Origin: Magicicada septendecula
Lineage: Eukaryota > Arthropoda > Insecta > Hemiptera > Cicadidae
NCBI GenBank assembly: GCA_034769895.1
Contig: CM068367.1
Span: 316,571,986 to 316,635,985 of the forward strand
DNA length: 64,000 nucleotides
Direction of reading: 5' to 3'
Under the pieces are notes generated by a model, which made no database searches, was not told where the DNA came from, and saw only the letters and a list, made by a program, of their open reading frames with translations. The stretch's first letter is position 1. Every line of letters begins with the position of its first letter. Shown one piece after another: positions 25,559 through 38,841 of the stretch. A program made the translations under genes and the position numbers.

Positions 25559-26826
25559 TCAAAAATGCATGCGTGCATAAAATGGATGTATTGGCCTGCT
25601 GAACGCATACACCCGACATTGTGGACATCCCGGCGGTGTCCCCTCCAATGCGACGGTTTGGAACCAGTTAATGATGCACAGATAGTGGTAAGTATGACCA
25701 CACATTAAACCGAAGAGTCTCTGACCCTCAGTATAATTTTCTTGGCACACACTACAAGATGTGTGCACTAACATACCCTGTATGGGGCAGAGCTCTCCAC
25801 GGCTCCATCTACTTCTTAGAAATCTACTTTCTACAGCCACGTTGGAAATCTACTTCTTAGAAGTAATCTCATTGTGGCGACCTCACTGTGCATCCTTGGT
25901 TCCGCCGTATCAATTATATCATAAAACACGCATGGTGCGTCTTCTGGAGGGGACCGCAAACGAGGATCATGTCGCATGTGTTGCTGAGGTTGTGGTTGAG
26001 GCTGCTGAGGTTGTGGCTGCTGTTGAGGCTGTGGGGATTGTGGTTGAGGTTGCCGTTGATTTGCGGTGCTTATCCACTGCGGACGTGGTTGTGGTTGTTC
26101 CTGTGGTTGTGGTGGTGGCGATTGTGGCGGTGTAATGGTTATCTGCTGCGCTTGTAGACGAATGTCACTGGTGAAAAAGTAAAACATGTAAAATCATGTA
26201 AAAAAAAAAAAAACGAAAGTATGTACACATAACACATAAGAAGAAGACTTACATATTAAATGTGATGACCGGTAATTGTTGATGCTCATCTACATCAACA
26301 TCATTATTTTCATCATCATTGCTGAAAAAAGTACACTTTTAATACCAGATGTAAACGCAATAGTACAAGTGAACGTTAATGAAAAAAAAAGTACCGACTC
26401 GTGCCGGCTTGCTGAGATGCAGAAAAAAAAAGAATAATTTGAATACCGAACGTAAACGCATTAATACAAGTGATTGTTAATAAAAATGGACTTACCGACT
26501 TGAGTTGTGTTGTGATACTGATGGTCCCATCAACGCCTGCCGTAATCTTTGGGAACTATAAAAAATAAACAGTAAGTCAGTCGAATGTTATATTCTGTTT
26601 GTACTCGTTAAATATGGAAAAATGTTGTAATTTACCTTCGAACCCGCCGCTGCCCCTCACATACTCTTTTATAAAGTTTATTATCACTTCCACTCATTCT
26701 GTAAAACGTAACAAGAAAAATGTTGTATAATAATTTGCTAACATAATAATGCACGTGTGTGTGTATGTGTGTGTGTGTGTGCTTGTAATGTCAAATATTA
26801 ACATAAAAATATAGTAAGTACTTACA
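25559..26826 (-). CDS. Spliced RING-H2 protein (Polinton cargo)
   Basis: Exons joined by GT-AG introns are readable on the minus strand: a leader exon ending near 26826 (donor gtaagt), then 26698-26636 with ATG 26697, 26555-26496, 26321-26253 and from 26167. Reading frame is preserved across these joins. The protein starts with a short basic part, then an acidic Asn/Asp stretch, then a long Pro/Gln-rich linker (about 26130-25960). It ends with a RING-H2 domain (25760-25640) with CSVC, CGHTYH, C and CPQC zinc ligands. RING-H2 domains usually act in E3 ubiquitin ligases. A last intron or a frame change is needed between about 25870 and 25790; acceptor candidate cag/ggtatg near 25787. Element C sits about 60 bp upstream of the leader exon. 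Total about 230 residues. Confidence 0.6.
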
Positions 26827-26887
26827 TGCAACTTGAAAAATTATAATGAATGTGATAATAATCATTATGACAAAAAAAGGCTTATAT
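26827..26887. other. Short stretch upstream of the RING gene
   Basis: AT-rich, cut by element C at 26888. It probably held the RING gene promoter. Confidence 0.4.
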
Positions 26888-29800
26888 TGTATAAGAACGT
26901 TTTCGGGGTGCGTTTGTTTATTTGTAGAATGCGTGTTATTCTGCCACACGTTGGATGCGTCACTTTGTAACAGAAGTCAATCGTATGGGGTTTTTATTTT
27001 TGTGTGTCACCCGATCTTGTACTCGTATCGTAAATACGTGTGACAAGCGTTTTTTAATTCGCTCGTTGCGTTCTTAGTATAGTATAAGCGTGTAATTGTG
27101 GGTATTAATCAGTTAAGTTACTTCTGTGAATGTTATTCGTATGTAGCGAGTCGGGTCGTACTTTTTCTTAATACTTACGGGCAAACCGTATCTCTCGGCG
27201 TTCAATTTGAATCTTACCGCCTCGTCGCCTGATTGGCTCACGCCGTCTTGCAGTGTCGACTACGCTAACTGTGGTGCTTTGGGTGTTTTTAGTTTAATAA
27301 TTTTCTATATTACTTTATTTTATACGAATCAAACATACAGCGTTGAAGAACAATAAGATTTATTAAACCCTTTCAATTTTCAGTTATTCAATAGTACATA
27401 AATTTATATTGATGCCGGCTTTTACAATTGCTCAGTTGGTATGCTCAGTCGTTTGTAGAGACGCCAGTATGGCTGATATTGTTTATGTTTACAATAATTA
27501 TTTTGTCACAAGGCGTGTTAAAGTCCTTTTGACTACAGGAGTTGGATTATCGGTTAAAATGCACAAAATTATAATATTTCTTAAAACTAGGTACACAAGA
27601 TTTAATACACTAATACATACAAGTAAGTTATCGGCAATGAGAATTAGAATAGTGTTTGGTTAGAATTTTGACAACAAGTTATGTTCATTAATAATTTATT
27701 ATAAATCAGTTTCAAAGGTTGTTAATTGATTAAGTTTTATTAATAGTGATATTTTAATTACCTTCAGTTCTTGTTCAAAATTGTGATCAGTGAAGTGAAA
27801 ATTTTAACTTGTTATTATGGATAAAAGGGGAATTCATTTTTAAGTGAAATTATTAGTTTATACTCATCGAGTTCTCGTTGTGGCTTCTTCGATGTTCGTC
27901 TACTTCTTCCGGATAGGTCTAGTCGTCTTCTCTTCCTCGGGTGTTCCTCAATTCTCGTTCAGATGGTCTTCAATTGAAGTCCGGCTTCCCTCTTGTTCCG
28001 TAGTCGTTCGTATTCTCAGGTTGAAGTAGGTCGATCCCCTTCTTCCTTCGGGATGAGTCGTCTGTTATGTTCCTTCGAAGTCTTCTTATTTTTACTGTTA
28101 TTTTTTATGTTGTGAATATTTTAATACTGGTTAGTTCATCAGGTGTTCTATGGAATGCTTTTACAATACTTCTTCCTTCTTGGTTTTATTAAAATTTACG
28201 TTTTTATAGTTAAATTGGGATTGAGAGCTGCATACATCCGCCCTCCGCGTCGGTCAATAATGGATTAATTAGAACTCCAGCGGTTTTTTGGTAATAAATT
28301 TCAGTTGCTATGGTTACGTATTAAATTATGCTAATTCTCATTGGTCGTTAATTTATGTCATCGTTATATTCTAACGTTTTATTTTGGTTTAAATCTATAA
28401 AATATCTTCAAATTAAGATTTCTTTCTTATATTAGTAGTTATGTTAATTACATGAATACCATTTCTTATTTTTTGATAAGGATTATTTTGATACCCCTCA
28501 TGGTTACTTTTGCATAGTTAATAATATTTTCGTTATTTTTCTTATTTATATTTCATATATATTTAATCTAAAACTGGATGTTATTTATACATTTTTGTAT
28601 TATGTATACCTACTTAACTGTTTAAACATTTGGTATATTCTGATTAATACTGGGCTATTGTTTGTTTTTAAATTTACAAAGTTCCTTCATTAAATGTTAG
28701 GCCTAGAGCCTAGATTTCTCCATACTACTATTTAACATTCTTTGTAACTTCTTAACTTTATATATGGTACATTAAAACAATTTTTTAATAGAAACAAATA
28801 ATAAAACATTGGTGACACTATTCACATCACTTATCATAAGAATAAACATTTTCATGTCAGGTTCAAGCCTGAAATTAAACTTCTAACTACTTTTCTGTTT
28901 TTTACTACTACCTGGTGTAACTTATAATTTATTACATTATATGGGTTTTTAAACAATAACAAAACTCTTATAATACTACTGTTAAACTGTACCTTACACA
29001 ATATACTTTACTCCGTGATTCCTTCACTAGAATACAGTGTCTATCTTCCTTATTTACCATTCATTCTAATGACTTAATTTTTACCTTATTTTATAATTCT
29101 TACTAACTATTACTTAAATTAATCACAGTACAATTAGTTCATCTTACTGGCTAACATAAAGTTTATCACAGGTTGTTTAGATATTTTATTACAGTCTACA
29201 TTTAAAATACCTTTTTCTGTTCACCCACTACACTCTTTCCTTCATAGAAGGTTTTTTTATTTTATTCACTTTCACTTTTTTTTATAACATGCTATACCTG
29301 CACGTCACCACTTATTTATATTGATACACTCTTTATTCCACTCACTTGATATTATTCACTATGTTGTCTAATTATTTTAACATCATCGTGTGGTTATTGG
29401 TTATGAGTAATTAATTTATTTTCCATTCACTTTGATCACTTTCGATTATTAACTATGGCCTTTATTTGCCTCAGAGTATGGTTTACTGGTTTTGACTATG
29501 TTTATCACTATTCATTTGGGTATGTTTATTTTTAACTCCCTACCTTATATTTATAAGTACATTTTCTTCATTCATATAATATGCATAATATTACTATCTT
29601 ATTTGTTATTATTAACATAGGTACTTCTCGTTTATGCCCTAACTATTTTAGTGCATTCATTTACATACATTTTGTAGTCATAATTTGGGGATTACAATGT
29701 TCGTTATTTTTTCGTTCCTTCTTCCTTGTTCCATGTTCCATTTTATTTTCCTTGTGTTTATCCAATCTATTGGGTCAAGTCATCGTCAGTTTATCAGTCA

Positions 29801-29926
29801 TTTGTCATTTTGTAATTTGGTCATTAATCTCCGAGTTATAAGTTTCTTGACCTTTCTTCTTGTCTTCAGCTTCTTTGTTTTATAATTAATTATCAATGTA
29901 TTTTCACTATCTTATGTCATGTTACA
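26888..29926 (-). repeat. Element C 3' LTR (3039 bp)
   Basis: Copy of 32200-35253 with roughly 1% substitutions and a few indels; for example the other copy has an extra short segment near 35030. Frames inside (27409-27663, 29581-29841 and others) have no recognisable domain. Confidence 0.93.
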
Positions 29927-30190
29927 TAATGCATCGCCACAAAAATTGATTATTTTGAAACAAAGATCATTGTTTTTTCTGAAATTATCAATATAGTTCA
30001 TTCAATCAAGTTGTTATTATTAAGGAATTCATCAATCGCTACTTTCTTCTTTATTCATTTTTATTAAGTCACGGTTCATGATATGGTATTTGGTATTATT
30101 CTCTTTCTTTACTCCTTCATTATGAGCGTTATCCCTTGTATGTTCTATTTCCCTAAAATTTTCTTCTCTCCCATTCATATAAATTGGTAC

Positions 30191-30273
30191 TAGCCAGAGG
30201 GCACTTGTGGCTCTATTACTCTGCTATCCATTTATACACATTTTGAGTTCAGAGGTCTTGCCTATCTGCTCAA
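30191..30273 (-). other. Paired stem-loop of element C
   Basis: On the minus strand, stem-loop 1 spans 30273-30243 (TTGAGCAGA...CTCTGAACTCAA). Stem-loop 2 spans 30226-30191 (TAGCAGAG...CTCTGGCTA, with inner gagccacaagtgcc). Same order as in A and B; about 265 bp from the 3' LTR. Confidence 0.6.
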
Positions 30274-31086
30274 TAATATAAAATAATTGTTGGACGTATC
30301 TCAACATAAAATCATCACATAATAATATTCATAATAATCACAATAATAGTCGTTTATTTTCGACTCATATAATATCAATACAATAAAACACTTTTGGGAT
30401 TAATTATTCTCTCTTTTATACATCTCATGACCTTTTCTTCTCAGTGACTTGTTTAGATTCCTTTTCTATGCTTATGGCGATATTTAATAGATATTTTGCA
30501 TTGTTTCATCAGCTTACTTCATATGATAGTGATTTCATTTGTTATCACTTTATTTCTCATTTATATTCAATATTAACATTGTAGCTGGTTTCTGGCTCAC
30601 TTATATTTTTTCATCATTGATAGTCCAGTTAATATGTCATTGTCATTTTTTATTTGATTGTCTTGTCTTTTCTTTTTGTGAAACGTTAATTCTTTATTAT
30701 TCCCTTTTGCAATAGGGTCAGTTAATGCTGTTATGTAGCGTCATCATTATTTGTGTAACATTTTATTATTTTATGTTAATTTTTTATGATATTTCATTAT
30801 ATATATATTTTTTCAAAATTACATGAGTTTACACATTTTGTTTCACACTTGGTTGTAAGTTTGTACTTACATTGTTTTGAATTTAGCTAATCTTTCTTCT
30901 AAATTCTTTTTCATTCATTCATTAATTTCAATCAAATATTTATTTGTAAGTTGTACTTACTTTGATTTTTGAATTTAGATAATGTTTACTCTCCAAATTC
31001 TTTTCTTCTCATTTATACATTAATTGGTTCGCATGGTCGGTCTACTTAAAATCAGTCCCATTTCTCTGTGTTCCTCCGCACTTGGT

Positions 31087-31854
31087 TTAGCCATGGTCCA
31101 TGATTATATGAGTTACCCCTGTTGTTAGGATTTCTGTCGTTTTCAGAATGACTTCTGTTCTTGTCCACTTTCTTGCTACTATCTTGTATTTAAATGTTTC
31201 TGTCATAAAATTTTCACTTGTTTCCATCCCTATCTCAATCATTTCATTATTTTGTTTATACAACGAATAGGTCAATGCTATTTCCATCGTAGATGCTATA
31301 GTTGATATTGGATTATGCATGTCTATTAAGTGTCTTCTCCTTCTTATTCTGTTACACACTGTTTTGTAGTGATTCCTTTCTAAAGTTCCTAGTAAGTTCC
31401 TTCTGTTGTTTTTAAAATTCATTATTTCATTCTGGCCGTCAATTGGTACATTAAACATCTCAAGTAGTCCATTCTTCATCATCTCCAATTCTTCTCTGGT
31501 ATTTATTATTTTCTTTCTATATATTTTTCTTATTTCCTTGGTCTTCATTTCCAAGTATTTATTATTCTCCTTGTTGCTGTTATTTTTATTTGCTGATAAC
31601 AGTATACTTTTGTCTTCTTTTAATTCTGTTTCCTCCCTACCATCTTCTATTTTCTTATTTCCCGGTTTCCCGTTCTCATTCAATGTTTCTTTAATACCTT
31701 CAGAAACTCTTTCTAGTGTTTCATGCAATTTCTTGGAATTCTCTTCCCTTTGTTGTCTTACTTCCTCGTTAATTTGTTTTAATAATGTTTTGTAGTACTC
31801 CTTCATTTCTTCCTTAATGCTGTCCAATTTTTCATTGTTTCTTGAAATTTTCAT
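31087..31854 (-). CDS. Element C Gag-like protein, main part
   Basis: 255 residues. An N-terminal K/E-rich coiled coil of about 110 residues is followed by a basic domain with KIINTREELEMMKNGLLEM and RRNLLGTLERNHYKTVCNRI that resembles element B protein 2. It overlaps the preceding frame by 23 bp in another register, so the two are probably one frame-shifted Gag. No zinc knuckle is seen. Confidence 0.5.
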   Translation of the reverse strand: MKISRNNEKLDSIKEEMKEYYKTLLKQINEEVRQQREENSKKLHETLERVSEGIKETLNENGKPGNKKIEDGREETELKEDKSILLSANKNNSNKENNKYLEMKTKEIRKIYRKKIINTREELEMMKNGLLEMFNVPIDGQNEIMNFKNNRRNLLGTLERNHYKTVCNRIRRRRHLIDMHNPISTIASTMEIALTYSLYKQNNEMIEIGMETSENFMTETFKYKIVARKWTRTEVILKTTEILTTGVTHIIMDHG

Positions 31855-32119
31855 TTACTGACTCAAACTTCTTATCTAGTTTTTCGTTCATTAATTCCCA
31901 TAATTGCATTAAGTTCAGGTCACCTCTGGCTTCCTCCTGTTGTGTGGGTTTATTTGGTTCCACGGGAGTTAGTAATTCTTCTACATCTTCCACCGAAGTT
32001 ATTTCCCCTTCTTCCATCCTGACACCTTTCTCGATCTCCTTTTCTAATCTCTTTGCTTCCTCTTCCGCCTCCTTCTCGCGTAGCTTAGTCAGTCTTGTGC
32101 CGATTTTTCCCGACTCCAT
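31832..32119 (-). CDS. Element C Gag-like protein, N-terminal part
   Basis: 95 residues from ATG 32119, starting about 80 bases after the 5' LTR. A Lys/Glu-rich start is followed by GEITSVEDVEELLTPVEP, which resembles the N-terminal segments of element A and B proteins. A frame change separates it from the main part. Confidence 0.5.
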   Translation of the reverse strand: MESGKIGTRLTKLREKEAEEEAKRLEKEIEKGVRMEEGEITSVEDVEELLTPVEPNKPTQQEEARGDLNLMQLWELMNEKLDKKFESVNENFKKQ

Positions 32120-32178
32120 TTTCTGCAGTCGCCGCTAGAATCTGTAAGGTTTAATGGTATAATTTCTTAATTATTCTA

Positions 32179-32196
32179 GCCCTACGTTGGGCGACA
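32179..32196 (-). other. Element C primer binding site
   Basis: TGTCGCCCAACGTAGGGC read on the minus strand, three bases after the LTR end (32200). Close to the Ty3/gypsy-type TGGCGCCCAAC sites. Confidence 0.65.
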
Positions 32197-32199
32197 CAT

Positions 32200-35100
32200 T
32201 GTATAAGAACGTTTTACGGGGTTGCGTTTGTTTATTTGTAGAATGCGTGTTATTCTGCCACACGTTGGATGCGTCACTTTGTAACAGAAGTCAATCGTAT
32301 GGGGTTTTTATTTTTGTGTGTCACCCGATCTTGTACTCGTATCGTAAATACGTGTGACGAGCGTTTTTTAATTCGCTCGTTGCGTTCTTAGTATAGTATA
32401 AGCGTGTAATTGTGGGTATTAATCAGTTAAATTACTTCTGTGAATGTTATTCGTATGTAGCGAGTCGGGTCGTACTTTTCCTTAATACTTACGGGCAAAC
32501 CGTATCTCTCGGCGTTCAATTTGAATCTTACCGCCTCATCGCCTGATTGGCTCACGCCGTCTTGCAGTGTCGACTACGCTAACTGTGGTGCTTTGGGTGT
32601 TTTTAGTTTAATAATTTTCTATATTACTTTATTTTATACGAATCAAACATACAGCATTGAAGAACAATAAGATTTATTAAACCCTTTCAATTTTCAGTTA
32701 TTCAATAGTACATAAATTTATATTGATGCCGGCTTTTACAATTGCTCAGTTGGTATGCTCAGTTGTTTGTAGAGACGCCAGTATGGCTGATATTGTTTAT
32801 GTTTACAATAATTATTTTGTCACAAGGCGTGTTAAAGTCCTTTTGACTACAGGAGTTGGATTATCGGTTAAAATGCACAAAATTATAATATTTCTTAAAA
32901 CTAGGTACACAAGATTTAATACACTAATACATACAAGTAAGTTATCGGCAATGAGAATTAGAATAGTGTTTGGTTAGAATTTTGACAACAAGTTATGTTC
33001 ATTAATAATTTATTATAAATCAGTTTCAAAGGTTGTTAATTGATTAAGTTTTATTAATAGTGATATTTTAATTACCTTCAGTTCTTGTTCAAAATTGTGA
33101 TCAGTGAAGTGAAAATTTTAACTCGTTATTATGGATAAAAGGGGAATTCATTTTTAAGTGAAATTATTAGTTTATACTCATCGGGTTCTCGTTGTGGCTT
33201 CTTCGATGTTCGTCTACTTCTTCCGGATAGGTCTAGTCGTCTTCTCTTCCTCGGGTGTTCCTCAATTCTCGTTCAGATGGTCTTCAATTCAAGTCCGGCT
33301 TCCCTCTTGTTCCGTAGTCGTTCGTATTCTCAGGTTGAAGTAGGTCGATCCCCTTCTTCCTTCGGGATGAGTCGTCTGTTATGTTCCTTCGAAGTCTTCT
33401 TATTTTTACTGTTATTTTTTATGTTGTGAATATTTTAATACTGGTTAATTCATCAGGTGTTCTATGGAATGCTTTTACAATACTTCTTCCTTCTTGGTTT
33501 TATTAAAATTTACATTTTTATAGTTAAATTGGGATTGAGAGCTCCATACATCCGCCCTCCGCGTCGGTCAATAATGGATTAATTAGAATTCCAGCGGTTT
33601 TTTGGTAATAAATTTCAGTTGCTATGGTTACGTATTAAATTATGCTAATTCTCATTGGTCGTTAATTTATGTCATCGTTATATTCTAACGTTTTATTTTG
33701 GTTTAAATCTATAAAATATCTTCAAATTAAGATTTCTTTCTTATATTAGTAGTTATGTTAATTACATGAATACCATTGTTCTTATTTTTTGATAAGGATT
33801 ATTTTGATACCCCTCATGGTTACTTTTGCATAGTTAATAATATTTTCGTTATTTTTCTTATTTATATTTCATATATATTTAATCTAAAACTGGATGTTAT
33901 TTATACATTTTTGTATTATGTATACCTACTTAACTGTTTAAACATTTGGTATATTCTGATTAATACTGGGCTATTGTTTGTTTTTAAATTTACAAAGTTC
34001 CTTCATTAAATGTTAGGCCTAGAGCCTAGATTTCTCCATACTACTATTTAACATTCTTTGTAACTTCTTAACTTTATATATGGTACATTAAAACAATTTT
34101 TTAATAGAAACAAATAATAAAACATTGGTGACACTATTCACATCACTTATCATAAGAATAAACATTTTCATGTCAGGTTCAAGCCTGAAATTAAACTTTA
34201 ACTACTTTTCTGTTTTTTACTACTATCTGGTTTAACTTATAATTTATTACATTATATGGGTTTTAAACAATAACAAAACTCTTATAATACTACTGTTAAA
34301 CTGTACCTTACACAATATACTTTACTCCGTGATTCCTTCACTAGAATACAGTGTCTATCTTCCTTATTTACCATTCATTCTAATGACTTAATTTTTACCT
34401 TATTTTATAATTCTTACTAACTATTACTTAAATTAATCACAGTACAATTAGTTCATCTTACTGGCTAACATAAAGTTTATCACAGGTTGTTTAGATATTT
34501 TATTACAGTCTACATTTAAAATACCTTTTTCTGTTCACCCACTACACTCTTTCCTTCATAGAAGGTTTTTTTATTTTATTCACTTTCACTTTTTTTTATA
34601 ACATGCTATACCTGCACGTCACCACTTATTTATATTGATACACTCTTTATTCCACTCACTTGATATTATTCACTATGTTGTCTAATTATTTTAACATCAT
34701 CGTGTGGTTATTGGTTATGAGTAATTAATTTATTTTCCATTCACTTTGATCACTTTCGATTATTAACTATGGCCTTTATTTGCCTCAGAGTATGGTTTAC
34801 TGGTTTTGACTATGTTTATCACTATTCATTTGGGTATGTTTATTTTTAACTCCCTACCTTATATTTATAAGTACATTTTCTTCATTCATATAATATGCAT
34901 AATATTACTATCTTATTTGTTATTATTAACATAGGTACTTCTCGTTTATGCCCTAACTATTTTAGTGCATTCATTTACATACATTTTGTAGTCATAATTT
35001 GGGGATTATAATGTTCGTTATTTTTTCTTGATTACATCTGGTTCCTGGTTCCTTCTTCCTTGTTCCATTTTATTTTCCTTGTGTTTATCCAATCTATTGG

Positions 35101-35253
35101 GTCAAGTCATCGTCAGTTTATCAGTCATTTGTCATTTTGTAATTTGGTCATTAATCTCTGAGTTATAAGTTTCTTGACCTTTCTTCTTGTCTTCAGCTTC
35201 TTTGTTTTATAATTACTTATCAATGTATTTTCACTATCTTATGTCATGTTACA
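32200..35253 (-). repeat. Element C 5' LTR (3054 bp)
   Basis: Copy of 26888-29926. The plus-strand right end gttaca is followed by ATAT 35254-35257. Confidence 0.93.
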
Positions 35254-35314
35254 ATATATACGAATATGCTCGGTGGGATTCTGCTATAGACAAAGTCCCC
35301 TCACCCTCAAAGTG

Positions 35315-35774
<460 letters not shown>

Positions 35775-38700
35775 TTACTGCTCCATGTATCTTAGTCTCT
35801 TCATGTTAGGACCGGTATCGTCATTGGTTAACACACGTTTACACACTCTGTAGTGTCCGTACGCGAGTGTAGTTACACCATCGTCCAGTACGTACCTCTT
35901 ATCGTCATAAGGAGACAGGGAAAGTTTTGTTACACGTTGTGTGTACAGCTTATGACGATCGCTTCGTATACACTCGGCAGAGGTGAAAACTGTACGACTA
36001 TCGAAAAGACACTCGCTGTATAACCGATGACGTAACCTTTTTTTTATTGCCGTTCTCGGAACACCTTTCGCCACCTTTTTGTCGGTACAGTCGGACAACA
36101 GGAGCGAGTAACATTTAGCTCTGAGTCCGACGAATTCCCTGATGGGTTTCCCATTAGTTTCATCCTTGAACTTCCCCACGACTTTTTTGTTGTCGTCGCA
36201 ATGACAAGGATGATCTGAGGGATAGTCCGACGTGTCGAAAAGGTGGAGATCCCCTTTCATATCGGAGTACACATCGTCAGTCTGTATGCTGTAAACTGTC
36301 GGTATCAGTCATTAATAATGTTAATCGTCGTCCGAACTTGCTGACAGCGTACCGATAATGAAAATCGTACATTATCAATTTACTGACATCAAGTACTGTG
36401 AAGCCAACGTACACTGGACGGGAAAGGTATATAGTTCTGTTTCGTAAAGCCAGTCCGACCAAGTCGTCGGTGTAGCGGATCATACGCTTTAGTCGTGGAT
36501 TGGAAACAAGTTTCTGCAGCCGCCCTTTGGTAGAGACTAGTTGGAAGTCTATTCGTTTCCTTACGTTCTCCAGCGATTTACCATAGACAGCATTGACCAT
36601 CAGTTTGAAAAAATCTTTTTCAAACCTGTTGGTGGCTGCTGCTCTCTTTTGTGTGTTGAAATCGATAAACGGTTTCATCCACGCTTTCTGTTTAAAACTC
36701 AACACCCTATGGATCGCTTTCAATTCTAGACCAAGGTTCAGATACAACTTTAAATTTTGAAAATGTAGAACGTAATTTTGCTTGTCGTCCAAAGTCGTTA
36801 GCAACTTGGGAACGGACGACGAGGGCGTTTCTGATCCGTTATACCCTTTTGTATAGTGTAGTCATGTGTGGAGTCGTCGAGAGTACAGTGAAAGTATGTC
36901 AGGATTGACACAGGAACGCACAGGTGCTAGTGGATAATCTGAGTGAAGATCATGAAGTTCAGATGGATAGTGTAGGTCGACCTCAAGTATGTAGCCCATG
37001 TCATTGTCATCACTCAGAGTACGTACGTCCAGTGAGTCGATCTCGTTACGTTCGAGCCATCTAAAGTCACCGTAAGGGAGTGGCTGTGACATGGCTGCAC
37101 CGTAAAGGTTGTTGCAGTCGGTGTACAATATGAAAGAGGTCGGCTTTGAAGCATCATACTGATCAGCGATTAGCGGGTTGTTGGCCTTGGCATAGCGGTT
37201 GGGTACCATGCTAACGCCACCGCGAACGGCTGATTCAATAAAAAGATGCTGATCTATATCCGTCAACAGTTCCAGTCGCACACCGGTCATCTTTAACATC
37301 GCGTGCCAAGCAACGCCGGGAAGCGAGTAAAGATGAGCCGGATCAATCTGGTAGTACCGCACGGCCATCTCACGAAACGCCTCGAAGACGTCAGCCAGCA
37401 GCAGTACATCTGTTTTAAGATAAAGATCGTGATAATCGCCCAGCGTGTGGATTCCGAAAGTCTGCCACACATTCTGTGCATGTGCGTAATCTTCGTCCGA
37501 CACGGGCGATTCACTCAGCCTATTGAAAAAGTGTTCGCGTGCGGGCAGACATGTTTCGTCGAACTTCTCGCTACCCGTCATGTAATCGTAAGGGCACACC
37601 CCCTTACGTAAGAGTAGCTCGAAGTGTTCTTCGAAACATTGCTTTGTTAAAGCGAAATCCGCACCGCTCGCGCGCAAGTTTCCAACAAGTGTGTCCAAGG
37701 ACGTGTTCAAAAATTGTAACGTGTCTACGAAACGTAGGCCACCCAACGTGACTGATACGAAGCGTTAACGTGGATACAAGTTCCGTAGCGATACAAGTGA
37801 GATTTTCATCGTTGTATTTACCCAACCCTTGTATCAAGTGATGTGCGTCGTAACCTCGTAAGTTATGGAAAAAGACAGGAATATGTTGGGCGGACTTGCA
37901 GTTGAGGTTACATACGTTGTGAGCTGCGCCAAGGTATAGTCCAGTCAGATGACAATGGTTGCGCACCTTGTCGTCATCAGTCAGTGGTTTTTCGCAGGGA
38001 TGGCATACGACAGCATTAGTGAAAGATAATACGTCACGATCACTCATAGTCATGGGGACAATGGTACGCATGATCCTGTACAGTTCATGCTCTTCAACGA
38101 TTAGTCTATCGAGAAAGGTTTCTATCACGTTCTCACCGCGATAAACAACCTGAGGTTTGAAAATGTTACGCTCGTGGTCGACTATGAGGTAGGAGAAACC
38201 TGAAGGAAGATGTAACGACTCCGTTGTGGTGGACGATGTGTGTGGAGGAGCGTCGCAACGATGACAAGGCACAATGAACGATTCAAAGTCTGCATATATA
38301 GCGAAAGGGACTTTATGACAGTAAGTGTAATTTTTGAAGTACATAACCTTCTCCTTCAAGACAATTCACGAAGTGGACGGATGAAACTGGAGGCGGCCAG
38401 CGGTTGGTATCGCGAGAGAACGAGTTCTAACGAGATTATATAATCCAACGCCCAACCGCTACCCTCACGCGTGAATTTATAAATAGATTCGATGATTTTT
38501 TCGTACGAAGCTTCTAAACGTTCAGGCAATACGTTCTGATCAGCGATCAATGTCGTATGACATCGTCCGTGAAAATAGCCTTCACTCGTCACTTCTTCGT
38601 CCTCGTTCGTGTCGGCGTTTACAATGTACTTGACAAATCTCGCTTTTAGCGCTATATGCCACTTTATAGTAAGCAAACGTGTCAGTTCGTTTAGAATGTC

Positions 38701-38841
38701 CATACGTAACATATCGTGAATTTCATCGAAAAAGGTAATGACATCGTTGACACATTCTTCTTCCTCTGCAACAGGTGTGTAAACGTACGACACCAACGAG
38801 CCACGCAACGAATGTTTACGATCAACAGCAAACGTCTGCAT
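35775..38841 (-). pseudogene. polB: Protein-primed family B DNA polymerase of the Polinton
   Basis: Start ATG 38841. Order on the minus strand: N-terminal region; ExoI YADFES (near 38290); a zinc-binding insertion with CHPC, NHCHLTG and CNLNC typical of Polinton polymerases; ExoII HNLRGYDAH; ExoIII YHDLYLKTDVLLLADVFE; polymerase motif A DCNNLYGAAMSQPLPYGDF; motif B KLMVNAVYGKS; motif C TDTDS. It would replicate the linear genome with protein priming. Four breaks: frame changes near 38357, 37745 and 36295 and an in-frame TGA at 36862-36864. The C-terminal part (36272-35775) retains the usual FVGLRAKCYSLL segment. All catalytic motifs are still recognisable, but no full-length product is possible. 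Confidence 0.95.

Larger units (their letters stand above)
26884..35257 (-). mobile_element. LTR retrotransposon C, gag-only, minus strand
   Basis: Direct repeats 26888-29926 and 32200-35253 flank a 2.27-kb internal region, with ATAT at 26884-26887 and 35254-35257. On the minus strand the LTR begins TGTAACATGAC and ends TATACA. A primer site TGTCGCCCAACGTAGGGC starts at 32196 going leftward, so 32200-35253 is the 5' LTR. Two overlapping gag-like frames lie on the minus strand (32119-31087); no pol is present. The purine tract expected next to 29927 is poor. Confidence 0.9.

Noticed and set aside
27409..28029. Frames repeated at 32723-33343
   Set aside because: They are inside the element C LTR and on the strand opposite to its gag; repeated because the LTR is repeated.
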